This document shows positions 16,980-25,324 of a stretch of 64,000 nucleotides of DNA, in pieces. Both the position numbers and the translations under genes were made by a program. Below the pieces are notes generated by a model. It did no database searches and was not told where the DNA came from. It saw only the letters and a program-made list of their open reading frames with translations. The DNA is from Palsa-504 sp963744575 (GTDB lineage Bacteria; Actinomycetota; Actinomycetes; Streptosporangiales; Streptosporangiaceae): positions 1 to 64,000 of the forward strand of contig CAVUUF010000008.1 in the NCBI GenBank assembly GCA_963744575.1, in the 5' to 3' direction. Every line of letters begins with the position of its first letter. Position 1 is the stretch's first letter.

Positions 16980-18449
16980 TCCGCCGGCGCCCGCATCCTG
17001 GAAGCACTGATGCTCTCCCGGATCGAGCGGCACCCGCTGATCGACTTCCGCCGCGGCGCCGAGGTGACCGGGCTGGAAGGCACCCAAGGCCCCGTCGGCG
17101 TGGCCCCAGTCCGAGTGCACGCCCGCGTCGCCGGGGAAACGCAGACATTCACCGGGCCGGTCGTGCTGGGCTGCGACGGCGCCAACAGCACGATCCGCCA
17201 GCTGGCCGGGATCACCATGGAGGACCTCGGCTTCACCGAACGCTGGCTCGTGGTCGATATCCGCGTCAGCGTCGGCCTGGACACCTGGGACGGCGTCGAG
17301 CAGATCTGCGACCCGGCCCGCGCCGCCACCTTCATGCAGGTCACCGGCGACTGGTACCGCTGGGAGTTCCGGCTGCGCGACGGCGAGGACGAAGCCGGCC
17401 TGATCACCCCGGCCGCCCTCGGCCGGCTGCTGCGGCCCTGGACCGGGCGCAGCGACCTGGACGGCCTGCAGATCATCCGCAGCGCGACCTACACCTTCCG
17501 CGCCCAGATGGCATCCCGCTTCCGCAGCGGGCGGATCTTCCTGCTGGGTGACGCCGCCCACCTCACCCCGCCGTTCATCGGGCAGGGCCTGGCGGGCGGG
17601 CTGCGCGACGCCGACAACCTGGCCTGGAAGCTCGCGTACGTGCTCCCCGGCCGGGCCGGGGAAGACCTGCTCGACACCTACGACAGCGAACGCCGCCCGC
17701 ACGCCACAGCCCTGGTGAAAAAGGCCGTCCGGGTCGGCTGGGCGATGACCGGCGGGCAGGACCGCGCCGCCGCCGTCCGCCGGATCGCCCTGGCCGCCGC
17801 GGTCCGCAGCGACCGCATCTGCCAGGCCATGGGCTCCACGGCCACCCCGCGCCTGGCGGCCGGCGCCCTGCAGCCATCCCCGCGGCGCCTCCTCCCGTCC
17901 GGCATTCCCCCCGCGCTGCGGGCCGGCGGCCTGATCCCCAACCCGCTGGTCTCCGCCGGGGACGGCCCGCCGGTCCGGCTGGACGCCATCCTGGCCGGAC
18001 GCCCCGCCGTGCTGACCGCACGGCAACCCGACCCTGCACTGACGGAATTTTGCCGCCGCCACGGCCTGGCCTTGGTCCGGATCAGCAGCACAGCCGGCAC
18101 CCACACCCCCGGCGGACCCGGAACCCAGCAGGACGCCGGGTGGATCGACGTCCGCCTGGCCGACGAGGCACCGCCCGCAGTGTTGCGGGCCCTGATGGCC
18201 AACCCGGCGCTGACCGTCATCGTCCTCCCCGACCGCGTTATCGCCGCGGCCGAGACCCGCTACCGGTTGCCGCGCCTGCCCTGGCCCATGCCCACCACCG
18301 TCATGTGCGGGAGTCTGGCCACGGTTCCCCCGGTTGCTCACCCCGATCCTCCGGCCCGCTGCCGGCCTTCCACTAGGAGGTTCCTATGTTCGTCACCATC
18401 TCGCTGCTGCTCGCCGCGGCCTGCCTGCTCCCTGCAGCCGGCAAGCTGA
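16980..18449 (+). pseudogene. FAD-dependent aromatic hydroxylase (MhpA/PheA-like), N-terminally truncated
   Basis: From ARILEALMLSRIERHPLIDF onward this is a flavoprotein monooxygenase. It has VVLGCDGANSTIRQLAGI (the DG motif), RIFLLGDAAHLTPPFIGQG (the GD motif that contacts FAD ribityl), and a thioredoxin-like C-terminal domain (about residues 300-460). The first 110 or so residues, with the GxGxxG dinucleotide-binding motif, are missing: a TGA lies at 16977-16979 and the upstream sequence is unrelated. Translation could start at ATG 17010. Without the FAD-binding N-terminus the enzyme cannot work. The end of the frame overlaps the next gene by 64 bp. Confidence 0.75.
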
Positions 18450-18727
18450 CCGGCCAGCCCAAGATGCGCAAGTCCGCCGCGCACTTCGGCATCTCCTGGC
18501 CCCGCTACCGGCTCATCGGCGTAGCCGAACTCGCCGCCGCCGCAGGCATCCTGATCGGCCTGTGGTGGCACCCGCTCGGCGTGGCCGCCGCGGCCGCAAT
18601 GGCCCTGCTGCTCCTCGGCGCACTGATCGCCCACCGGCGTGCAGCGGACAGCGGCAAGGCGATGGCACCGGCTCTGCTCGCCCTCGCCATCACCATCGCC
18701 TACCTGGCTATCGCCCTCACCAGCTGA
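18386..18727 (+). CDS. DoxX family membrane protein
   Basis: A 113-residue protein starts at ATG 18386 after a strong AGGAGG. Four hydrophobic helices are visible (ISLLLAAACLLPAAGKLTGQ, then RLIGVAELAAAAGILIGLWW and two more). The motif AAGKLTGQPKMRKSAAHFGI is characteristic of the small actinobacterial DoxX-like proteins, whose function is poorly defined (redox or quinone-linked membrane roles have been proposed). It follows the truncated hydroxylase and may once have been in its operon. Confidence 0.85.
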   Translation: MFVTISLLLAAACLLPAAGKLTGQPKMRKSAAHFGISWPRYRLIGVAELAAAAGILIGLWWHPLGVAAAAAMALLLLGALIAHRRAADSGKAMAPALLALAITIAYLAIALTS

Positions 18728-18913
18728 GCGCGGCCGCCCGAGCTTCGGTGCCCACAGTAACGTTACGTAATTGGCACCGGCTGGCGACCGTAGTAAGTCG
18801 TGGACCGGTTCGTGGACCGGATCACCCGCAAAAACGGTTGCAACCAGCGCCACGACGGTACTGTCCCGTGGCATCCGTGCAGGCAGCGCGCCCGGAGCAT
18901 TGGACCAGGCTAC

Positions 18914-19147
18914 TCATGATCCGTCGATCGTGAGTTCGAGCTCACCACGACTGAGCGATGCTGCAGGTGGCCAGCGACGATACTCCCGATGGGCACGGGG
19001 ACGGGCACAGCGTGCTGCCTCGCCTTCGTCGGAGATCACCTGATGTGACACCGAGACACCCGCCCGGCCGTCCAAGACCACCGCGAGCCGGTCTTTCAGG
19101 ACAGGCGCGTTCGGACAGGCGGGCTCGGCCAGGATTGTCAGATGCAT
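18914..19147 (-). pseudogene. Thioredoxin-like protein, N-terminal fragment
   Basis: The first 48 residues (MHLTILAEPACPNAPVLKDR, then LAVVLDGRAGVSVSHQVISD and EGEAAR) match a small actinobacterial thioredoxin-fold family in which the next block is normally WGMHGSPT and a DG loop. Here the frame turns into Arg/Pro-rich sequence directly after EGEAARC. The conserved proline loop and C-terminal half are lost or scrambled. A remnant. Confidence 0.5.
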
Positions 19148-19169
19148 GCACCCAGCTCCAGCGTCCTGG

Positions 19170-19469
19170 CTACCAGGGCAGGTGACGGTTGAGCCACTGC
19201 AGCGCAGGCCCGATCAGCGGGCGCTGGTGCCAGCCTCGCGCCATGACGTGCCCGCGGATGGACTCGGCGGCCCCGCGCAGTGTCTGGCGCATCACCGTGG
19301 CCTGCTGGTCCCTGGCCCGCCGCCGCAGGAAATGGACACAGCTGATGCAGACACCGACCTCGGGATGGCTGCCCAGGCGGACCAGGGTGTCCTCGGATCT
19401 GGGCTGGCCGCAGCACCAGCAGCTGCTCTCGCTGGTCTGGCCTATCGCGGTCTGAGTCTCAGCACTCAT
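19170..19469 (-). CDS. Small Cys4 (zinc-ribbon-like) protein
   Basis: The 99-residue protein has a clear metal-binding pattern: CWCCGQPRSEDTLVRLG followed 20 residues on by VGVCISCVHFL, two CxxC pairs. The C-terminal half ends GWHQRPLIGPALQWLNRHLP. I recall similar small proteins in streptomycetes annotated as hypothetical. The arrangement suggests zinc binding and possible nucleic-acid or protein contact. No operon partner is present. Confidence 0.65.
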   Translation of the reverse strand: MSAETQTAIGQTSESSCWCCGQPRSEDTLVRLGSHPEVGVCISCVHFLRRRARDQQATVMRQTLRGAAESIRGHVMARGWHQRPLIGPALQWLNRHLPW

Positions 19470-20038
19470 GACGGCTCCCGTCTGCTTGCAGCGATTGTAG
19501 GCGCGCGGGCCGTTCCGCTGCGAGCAAGCTTTGGCGGCCTAGTCCGGCGCTCGCGAGCCGTTCCTCCAGCAGGGGAGAATCCCGGCAGTGGCCACTATCA
19601 GGATTGCCACATTCATTCGTACTCCTCCACGTCGCGGCCGCCGACCTGATCACCGTCATCGTCACCGTCCTGGTGTGGGCTTTCTCAGTTGGGCGTGTCT
19701 GGGCTTGCCTGGCCAAACCGTTTTAGCCAGCATCGGGCTTGCGCCGGATGAGTGAAGCGGATGACCTGGCTGTCGGCCAGGTCTGCCCGGGGCATCAGCG
19801 CCAGCCCTTCATCGTGCCGGTCGGCGTGTGAGGACCAGGCCCGCCGGATGGGATGCTCGCGACCGCGCCAAGCACAGACCACAGCACGCTCGGAGGCGGT
19901 GACGGCATTGGCTCTGGCCGGGCGCCATGAGAGTACCCTGAGCCGTATGCGCACCTGGGTTTGAAACTGATCTGCCCGTGCTCCTCCTGTCCGGCTCGCC
20001 CCAGTCCCTAACCAGCCGAGCCGACAAGGAGCCTCGTC
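19470..20038. other. Gap of about 570 bp with a possible membrane-peptide remnant
   Basis: Most of this gap shows no gene. Around 19607-19727 (plus strand) one frame reads FVLLHVAAADLITVIVTVLV and continues WAFSVGRVWACLAK before a stop; it looks like one transmembrane helix of a lost membrane protein. No good start is visible (a TTG at 19607 lacks a ribosome-binding site). The last 100 bp contain the AAGGAG ribosome-binding site of the next gene. Confidence 0.3.
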
Positions 20039-20863
20039 ATGCTTTCCCACCAGCAGATCCTGCATTTCCGCACGTTCGGTTACGTCACGCTGCGCGGCCT
20101 GCTCAGCCCGGCCGAGGCGGCCACGCTCCGCCAGGAGGTGACCGGCGCGCTGGCCGACGCCTTCGGCCAGATCGCCACCGAACCCAACGACCTGGGCGGC
20201 ATCAGCGGCGATTATCTCCCGCTGGCCGCCAGCCGCGCGCCGTTCAGCCTAGCGCTGATCGCCGATGACCCCCGCACGTTCGGGTCCGCGGCCGAGCTGC
20301 TCGGCGGCCCGGCCGTGCCCTGCGTGGGAATCGCCACCTGCTTTACCGGCGATTCCAGCTGGCACACCCGCCAGGGCCCGGACATCGGCGGGGTGACCTT
20401 CTGGGCAGACCTCGACCCTCGCACCGCCAGCACCGGCGCGCTGCGCCTAGTGCCCGGCTCGCACCTGCCCGACTTCGAGCGGCGACTGTGCGAGTACCGC
20501 GCGGCCGAGCCCGCCATCTCCGGCTTCGGCCACTGGGAGTGGCCACACGTGGTGGTGGAGACCGAGCCGGGCGACGTGGTCGCCTTCCACGCTCACCTGA
20601 TGAACTGCGCCCACGGCGGCACACCGCGCCTGTCCTGGACCATCGACTACCTGCCCTGGCCAGGCCTAGGCCATCCCGACCAGATGCAGATCGTGCGGGA
20701 CCTGATCCTCGACGACGCCGAGTTCGACCACGAAGACTACGACCGGTACCGCTGGCCAGTCTGGCGGGACTGGGCAGCCGGAGCCACCCAGATTCCCTCC
20801 CGCGCGATCGCGCTCGAACGGCTCAGATTGCTCGGCGTGCTTACCGCCCAGGACGACCGATAA
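20039..20863 (+). CDS. Phytanoyl-CoA dioxygenase (PhyH) family protein with atypical metal site
   Basis: The 274-residue protein has PhyH hallmarks: LSHQQILHFRTFGYVTLRGL at the start, then WADLDPRTASTGALRLVPGS, and PGDVVAFHAHLMNCAHGGTP at the end of the fold. PhyH enzymes use Fe(II) and 2-oxoglutarate, bound by an H-x-D...H triad and an Arg. The distal His (about 192) and Arg (about 197) are present, but the first motif reads W-H-T-R at 108-111, so the usual Asp is replaced by Arg. Start ATG 20039 follows AAGGAG. The substrate is unknown. Confidence 0.8.
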   Translation: MLSHQQILHFRTFGYVTLRGLLSPAEAATLRQEVTGALADAFGQIATEPNDLGGISGDYLPLAASRAPFSLALIADDPRTFGSAAELLGGPAVPCVGIATCFTGDSSWHTRQGPDIGGVTFWADLDPRTASTGALRLVPGSHLPDFERRLCEYRAAEPAISGFGHWEWPHVVVETEPGDVVAFHAHLMNCAHGGTPRLSWTIDYLPWPGLGHPDQMQIVRDLILDDAEFDHEDYDRYRWPVWRDWAAGATQIPSRAIALERLRLLGVLTAQDDR

Positions 20864-21258
20864 CCGGCTGAGGTTGCCCGCCAGGCCAGCTGTCACGATC
20901 CTGAACTCCTACCTGCTTCGGAGCCGTTACTCTGGCCGCCCGCGGATTGTCGCACCGGCACGCGGATCACGCTGTTGAGTTGTCAAGGTTCGTTCAGGCC
21001 GAGCCGACCGCGACGACCGCACCAGCGGGTGCATCAACTGGCACCCCGTCGACCTTGCTAACGCAGTGCTAATAGCAGCCCTGGATGCGTGGGGTCAATC
21101 GTGGACGTCCGGAGGGCCAACGCCTTATACGACCTAGTCAGATGGCCGGTGGTGGACTCACGTGGACTCGCAAAGCCGCCTGAAATCGGAAGGCTGACAG
21201 CGGCAGGCCTCAGCACCGACGCCATGGTAGGCGCTGATTTCCCTGGTCAGCGAATCGG
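20864..21258. other. Gap of about 395 bp, no gene seen
   Basis: No frame here matches a family. The sequence is less GC-biased than its surroundings and includes several short A/T-containing stretches (such as CTAATAGCAGCC near 21070), consistent with old intergenic DNA. No tRNA fold or attachment site was recognised. Confidence 0.4.
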
Positions 21259-21831
21259 TCAGGGCAACGGGCTGCAGGACAGTGGTGCCCTGGTCCGTAG
21301 CGGCTCTTCGGGACGATGCGGACTTTGAGCCGCGGCGGGTAGTACAGGTCTAGCTGATCTACGCAGCCATGGAGGGCCCGGGTGAGCGGCTCGGTCAGGG
21401 CGCTGGGGGGCCCGGCCGCGGGCGGCCGAGGCCGCGGTGACGCGGGCGCGGCGACGGCGGACCTTGACGGTGGCGCTGGAGATCCCGTCTATCCCGGTGG
21501 CGGCCGCGCGCAGCGTCCCGGCCAGGCCGCGGCGGGTGACAGCGGTGTCGGTGGCGTCGTTGGCGGATCGCAGCGGGAGCCGGGTGACGCGGCGGGGCTT
21601 GAGCTCGGCGGCCAGGATGATCAGGCCCACGGCGATCAGTATGCCGGACCAGACCTGGATGACGAAGGCGTCCCAGCGGGTCCTGCGGGCCCAGTGGTAC
21701 CAGGTGCTCCAGTGCACCAGCAGCGGGCGGTGGTGGGCGGCGAATCCGATGACCTCGGCGGTGACCATCACGCAGGCGGCAATCAGGGCGGCGGCGAGGA
21801 TGAAGGCCAGCGGCCGGTTGAGCAGGCGCAT
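21259..21831 (-). CDS. DUF6286 (Gls24-cluster membrane protein), C-terminus frameshifted
   Basis: Start ATG 21831 follows GGAGG. Two N-terminal helices (RPLAFILAAALIAACVMVTA and FVIQVWSGILIAVGLIILA) precede LKPRRVTRLPLRSANDATDT and GTLRAAATGIDGISSATVKV, all typical of DUF6286 proteins in actinobacterial Gls24 operons. After residue about 138 the frame departs from the family, but the next frame reads SALTEPLTRALHGCVDQLDL and YYPPRLKVRIVPKSR, the expected ending. The switch is at a run of six G at 21405-21410, so a one-base indel there, real or a sequencing error, explains it. It is the last gene of the envelope-stress operon. Confidence 0.75.
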   Translation of the reverse strand: MRLLNRPLAFILAAALIAACVMVTAEVIGFAAHHRPLLVHWSTWYHWARRTRWDAFVIQVWSGILIAVGLIILAAELKPRRVTRLPLRSANDATDTAVTRRGLAGTLRAAATGIDGISSATVKVRRRRARVTAASAARGRAPQRPDRAAHPGPPWLRRSARPVLPAAAQSPHRPEEPLRTRAPLSCSPLP

Positions 21832-21845
21832 GCGGGGTTCCTCCG

Positions 21846-22283
21846 TTACCTGACGCGGGGCGGCGGGGTGACGTCGGTGGCCAGGTCGGCCACGATGATG
21901 TGGACCTCGACGGCTTCCAGGCCGGCCAGCTGGCGGATCCGGTCGCGGACGTGGCTGCGCACCTGGCCGGTGACCTCGGCGACGGGGGCGGGCCAGCGGA
22001 CGGCGATCTCCAGGGTCACGAATGCCGTGGCGCCGTCGACCTGCACCGTGGTCTTCGGCAGCGCGCCCAGGTCGGTGCCGCGCACGCCGGGAACCATGCC
22101 GGGCATGGCACGGCCCAGCACCCGGGCCACCGCGGCGCCGGCATCGGGGTTCTCGGCCGCGGCCCGGGCGGCGACCTTGGTGACCACCCCGTCGGCGACG
22201 CTGATCCGGCCCAGCTCGGTCCGGCCGGCCTGCAGCGCCGGGCTAGCTTGCGGCGCCGGGCTGGTCTCGGCGACGGCGGTCAC
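21846..22283 (-). CDS. Asp23/Gls24 family envelope stress protein (second copy)
   Basis: GTG 22283 overlaps the stop of the previous gene (GTGA), which suggests translational coupling; an upstream GTG at 22308-22310 is also in frame. The domain spans about residues 25-140: LGRISVADGVVTKVAARAAA, then FVTLEIAVRWPAPVAEVTGQ and LAGLEAVEVHIIVADL. Members are alkaline-shock-type proteins that line the membrane, and this operon includes membrane partners (DUF2273 and DUF6286). Divergence from the other copies in this locus suggests a hetero-oligomer. Confidence 0.85.
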   Translation of the reverse strand: MTAVAETSPAPQASPALQAGRTELGRISVADGVVTKVAARAAAENPDAGAAVARVLGRAMPGMVPGVRGTDLGALPKTTVQVDGATAFVTLEIAVRWPAPVAEVTGQVRSHVRDRIRQLAGLEAVEVHIIVADLATDVTPPPRVR

Positions 22284-22465
22284 CGGCTGCGGCGGCTGCG
22301 CGACAGCCACCCTTGCGCGTCGATGTCGCCGTCGAGGACCTTGGCGGCGCCGTAGCCGATCACGCCGAACAGGGCCACGATCAGCATGTCGCCGAAGTTA
22401 CCGAACACCAGGGCCAGGCCCAGGACCAGCCCGGTGATGGTGGCAAGCGCAGTACGGTTCATCAC
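22280..22465 (-). CDS. DUF2273-like small membrane protein of the Gls24 operon
   Basis: The 61-residue product has two hydrophobic helices (LATITGLVLGLALVFG and DMLIVALFGVIGYGAA), then VLDGDIDAQGWL and a basic end. This pattern, Gly-rich helices followed by VLDG(E/D)(I/L)D, is characteristic of the DUF2273 proteins found between Gls24 genes; they are thought to anchor Gls24 proteins. It overlaps the downstream Gls24 gene by four bases. Confidence 0.8.
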   Translation of the reverse strand: MMNRTALATITGLVLGLALVFGNFGDMLIVALFGVIGYGAAKVLDGDIDAQGWLSRSRRSR

Positions 22466-22641
22466 TCACATCCAGATTCGCGGGGAAGACGGGAGGCCGG
22501 CGGCAGCCCCGGATCCGGCCAGGCCGGCGGCCCGCGGCGGGGACGCCGGCCGACCGCGGCCCGGGAGGATCATCGATGCCGGCGATCGTCACGTCCACCG
22601 GGCGAGACCCGGCGCGGGCGCGGTGTCGTGCGGGGGGAGGG

Positions 22642-23118
22642 TCATGACACCCGCGAGGCGCTCGTGTCCTGGTCGTCGTCGGTGGGGAGGTAGACGTCGT
22701 CGACGGCGATGTTGACCTCGACCACGCGCAGGCCGGTCATCCGCTCGACGCTCTGCTTGACGTTGCGCTGGATGCTGCGGCCCAGCTCGGCGATGGACAC
22801 GCCGTAGTCGACCACGATGTCCAGGTCGATCGCGGCTTCGGTCTCGCCGACCTCCACGCCGACGCCCTGGGCCACGTTCGGGCCGGTGCTGCCCGGGATG
22901 CGCTCACGGAACGACCCGAACGCGCGGCTGCCGCTGGTGCCCATGGCGTGCACCCCGGCGATTTCCCGGCAGGCCTTGCCGGCGATCTTCTGCACCACGC
23001 CCTCGGCCACGGTGATCTGGCCTTCGCCGGTGGCCAGCCGGTTGCGGGTGGGCGGGCTGGCGTTCGTGGTCGCGGTCGCTGGGTTCTCTCTGATCGTGGG
23101 TGTGGCAGGCTGCGTCAT
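22642..23118 (-). CDS. Asp23/Gls24 family envelope stress protein (first copy)
   Basis: ATG 23118 follows GAGGAG. After a Thr/Pro/Ala-rich leader of about 30 residues the domain reads GQITVAEGVVQKIAGKACRE, then AIDLDIVVDYGVSIAELGRS and QSVERMTGLRVVEVNIAVDD, all standard. It is the first gene of a minus-strand operon (Gls24, DUF2273, Gls24, DUF6286), divergent from a sigma-factor gene. A 176-bp gap to the DUF2273 gene may hold an internal promoter. Confidence 0.9.
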   Translation of the reverse strand: MTQPATPTIRENPATATTNASPPTRNRLATGEGQITVAEGVVQKIAGKACREIAGVHAMGTSGSRAFGSFRERIPGSTGPNVAQGVGVEVGETEAAIDLDIVVDYGVSIAELGRSIQRNVKQSVERMTGLRVVEVNIAVDDVYLPTDDDQDTSASRVS

Positions 23119-23155
23119 CAGGCATGCTCCTCGGAATGATTACTAAAACTGGCTA

Positions 23156-23179
23156 AGCCCGGGTACGTCTTCCCGGGCT
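23156..23179. promoter_or_regulatory. Inverted repeat in the divergent Gls24/sigma promoter region
   Basis: AGCCCGGG (23156-23163), an 8-bp loop and CCCGGGCT (23172-23179) form a perfect dyad in the 210-bp region between the Gls24 operon and the sigma-factor gene. The position, 38 bp upstream of the Gls24 start, would suit an operator or a 5'-UTR hairpin. I see no protein candidate for binding it. Confidence 0.4.
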
Positions 23180-23328
23180 GACACCTAGTTAGACACCACG
23201 CGGGAGAATTCCTCGCAACCTTTCTGGCCAGATCGTTCAACCTGCCGTGCTCTGGCCGGAATGCTCCAGCCCCGTCCGGGTATGCGAGTGCGGCCCGGGC
23301 ACCCGGGCCACGGCAAGGGGAGCGGACG

Positions 23329-23892
23329 GTGACGGCAGCGGCGCAGGAGGTCCGGGCCGGAGTTGGGGACGCCTACCTGGTGGCCCGGGCCCAGGAAGGG
23401 TACCTGGATGCCTACGAGCTGCTGGTGCAGCGGCACTCGGCCATGGCCTACCGGGTGGCGCTGCGGCTGACCGGCCATCACCACGACGCCCAGGACGTCG
23501 CGCAGGAAGCACTGATCGCCGCGTGGGAGAACCTGGACCGGTTCAAGGCCCGGTCGTCGTTCTCAACCTGGCTGTACCAGATCGTCACCCGCCGGGCGCT
23601 GAATAAGGTCACCCGCGGCTGTCACGACGGCTCCCTGGAACTGGTCCCCGAACTGGCCGACCCGGCGGGGGAACCCGCCGAGCAGGCCGAGCATAACCTG
23701 GCCGTGGACGCGGTCACCGACGCGCTGCTGTCGTTGCCGTTCAGCCAGCGGGCGGTGATCGTCCTTCACCATTTCGAGGGACTGTCCTACGCTGAAGTGG
23801 CGGCCGTAACCGGCAGCACCGAGCCGGCCATCCGCAGCCACCTGTTCCGCGCCCGCCGCGCGCTGGGCCAGCAGTTGGAGGAATGGAGGTGA
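23329..23892 (+). CDS. ECF-type RNA polymerase sigma factor
   Basis: The 187-residue protein has region 2 (YELLVQRHSAMAYRVALRLT, then DAQDVAQEALIAAWENLDRF) and region 4 (LPFSQRAVIVLHHFEGLSYA, EVAAVTGSTEPAIRSHLFRA). There is no extended C-terminal domain. GTG 23329 follows GGGGAGC. It overlaps the next gene, which carries an anti-sigma zinc motif, so the pair forms a sigma/anti-sigma module. Its position opposite the Gls24 operon makes that operon the likely main target. Confidence 0.92.
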   Translation: MTAAAQEVRAGVGDAYLVARAQEGYLDAYELLVQRHSAMAYRVALRLTGHHHDAQDVAQEALIAAWENLDRFKARSSFSTWLYQIVTRRALNKVTRGCHDGSLELVPELADPAGEPAEQAEHNLAVDAVTDALLSLPFSQRAVIVLHHFEGLSYAEVAAVTGSTEPAIRSHLFRARRALGQQLEEWR

Positions 23893-24554
23893 GCGGCCCG
23901 GTGAACCACCCGCCGCCAGGCAGCCAGCCGACCCGGCAGTTGCTGAGCGCCGCCGCGTTGCCGTGCGGCGCCGAGGTCGACCTGCTGCTTGAGCAGGCCG
24001 CCGCGGGCCGGGGTGCCGACCGGGACGCTCACCAGCGGGACTGCGTGCACTGCCAGGCCGCCCTGGGCGAATTCACCGCCTTGTGGGACCCGGTCACCGA
24101 CCTGGCCGCAGCCCCGGTGCCCGCGCCGCCCGAGCTGGCCGTGGCGGTGATGAGCCGGATCCGCGGGCTGGTCCGCGATGTCTGGTGCACCCTGCAGATC
24201 ACCGAGATTGGCGCGGTCCGGATCGCCGCTCGGATCGTCGCGGCGCTGGCCAGAGACAGCGCCCGGATGATCCCCGGGGTCCGGGTCGCGCTGGGCCGCA
24301 GTACCCAGCGCAGGCCCGCCGCGCTCGCCGAGAAGGCCACCTTCGGGCACCATCACCCGAACGCCGCCGTGGGGGTGCTCGGCCGCACCGCGGTCGTCGA
24401 CCTGGCCGTCGCGGTCACCTTCGACAACCCGGTCCACCAAGTCGCCCGCGACATCCAGCGGCAGGTGACCGCCACCCTGCGCGACCAGATAGGCCTGCAC
24501 AGCGTCACGGTTAACGTCACCGTCGATGACATCCTCGGCGACGACGAACCCTAA
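23883..24554 (+). CDS. Anti-sigma zinc-finger fused to an Asp23/Gls24 domain
   Basis: The first 75 residues contain the zinc-dependent anti-sigma signature His-x3-Cys-x2-Cys (HQRDCVHC). The C-terminal 120 residues are a Gls24 domain (IPGVRVALGRSTQRRPAALA, AVVDLAVAVTFDNPVHQVAR, HSVTVNVTVDDILGDDEP). No transmembrane helix is evident, so it is likely soluble or membrane-attached through Gls24 partners. The ATG at 23883 overlaps the sigma stop by ten bases; a GTG at 23890 is an alternative. I infer that it binds the cognate sigma factor and couples its release to the state of the Gls24 layer. The coupling is a hypothesis. Confidence 0.8.
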   Translation: MEVSGPVNHPPPGSQPTRQLLSAAALPCGAEVDLLLEQAAAGRGADRDAHQRDCVHCQAALGEFTALWDPVTDLAAAPVPAPPELAVAVMSRIRGLVRDVWCTLQITEIGAVRIAARIVAALARDSARMIPGVRVALGRSTQRRPAALAEKATFGHHHPNAAVGVLGRTAVVDLAVAVTFDNPVHQVARDIQRQVTATLRDQIGLHSVTVNVTVDDILGDDEP

Positions 24555-24805
24555 CCGGCTGCCGATTACCGGCCGGAGGGGCGGGGGTAAGCGGACGCGC
24601 GGGGGCCTGGGACCGTTGCGGAGCCGCCGGGCCGCCGCAGTCGCGGGCCGGATCGGCCACGCCTGCCCCATCGAAGGCGCCGAGCGCCGGGCCTGAGCGC
24701 GGCGGCCTTTTACGGCATCCGGACTTGAGGGCTCCATCGCATAGCCCGGCTCCACCGGGCGCGGCCGATACGTGATCGCCAACGGTGACGGCCGTCGTAG
24801 TGCCG
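24555..24805. other. Intergenic, no gene seen
   Basis: This 250-bp region separates two converging transcription units. It is rich in short G/C inverted motifs (for example CCGGCTGCCGATTACCGGCCGG just after the stop at 24554), which may act as terminators. No open frame resembles a known family. Confidence 0.4.
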
Positions 24806-25234
24806 TCAAAGCCCGCTCAGAGCCTGGCGCAGGCCGGCTTCGGCCCTGTTCCCGAGCCGGGCCAGGGCGGGCCGGAAGAGCGGGGCGAGATAGCGAGCCG
24901 CTCCCTTGAAGCCGAACTCGGCGGTATAGGTCACCTCGGTGCCGGCCGGGATCTGCCGGAAGGTCATGGTATCGATCGAGGTGACACTCTCGTTCTCGCC
25001 GCGGAGCCGTATCCGCTCGCCAGGCACGAGCTCCTGCACGACGTAGCGCAGCTCGGTCTTGCGGCCCAAGAACTCGGAGGTGTTGAGATACGTCGTCCCG
25101 GCCCCGCCGTCGCCTCGCAGCTTCACCGTGGTCACGGTGCCGGGATCCCACTCGGCCGTCGTGGTGAAGTCACTGAGATAGCCGAAGACCTTCCCGAGCG
25201 GTTTGTCAGTGACAACGGTCTTCTGCAGTCTCAT
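24806..25234 (-). CDS. SRPBCC family protein
   Basis: The 142-residue protein begins RLQKTVVTDKPLGKVFGYLS, then FTTTAEWDPGTVTTVKLRGD and GTEVTYTAEFGFKGAARYLA. This is the START/Bet v1-like SRPBCC fold, a hydrophobic-ligand pocket; no catalytic residues can be assigned. Such proteins accompany light- or B12-responsive MerR regulators of the LitR type in some actinomycetes. Here it is divergent from a MerR gene with a shared 90-bp promoter region. Confidence 0.85.
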   Translation of the reverse strand: MRLQKTVVTDKPLGKVFGYLSDFTTTAEWDPGTVTTVKLRGDGGAGTTYLNTSEFLGRKTELRYVVQELVPGERIRLRGENESVTSIDTMTFRQIPAGTEVTYTAEFGFKGAARYLAPLFRPALARLGNRAEAGLRQALSGL

Positions 25235-25287
25235 GGCGCCCCCCTAAGCGCTGGCCGAGAGATCACGGTAACCCTTTTGCCTAACCT

Positions 25288-25318
25288 TTGTCAAAGATCT
25301 GTTTAATTACTGTACAAT
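25288..25318 (+). promoter_or_regulatory. Promoter with overlapping TTGT(C/A)A-type inverted repeat for the MerR gene
   Basis: TTGTCA (25288-25293) and TACAAT (25313-25318) lie 19 bp apart, with the -10 ending seven bases before GTG 25325, which suggests a leaderless mRNA. TTGTCAA and TGTACAA form an imperfect inverted repeat across the promoter. MerR-family proteins bind such dyads inside long spacers. The region is AT-rich compared with its surroundings, which supports a real control region for both divergent genes. Confidence 0.5.
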
Positions 25319-25324
25319 GTCTTG

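Noticed and set aside
16533..18341. 602-codon minus-strand frame opposite the flavin hydroxylase
   Set aside because: Gly/Asp/Gln-rich shadow; the hydroxylase GD and DG motifs are on the plus strand.
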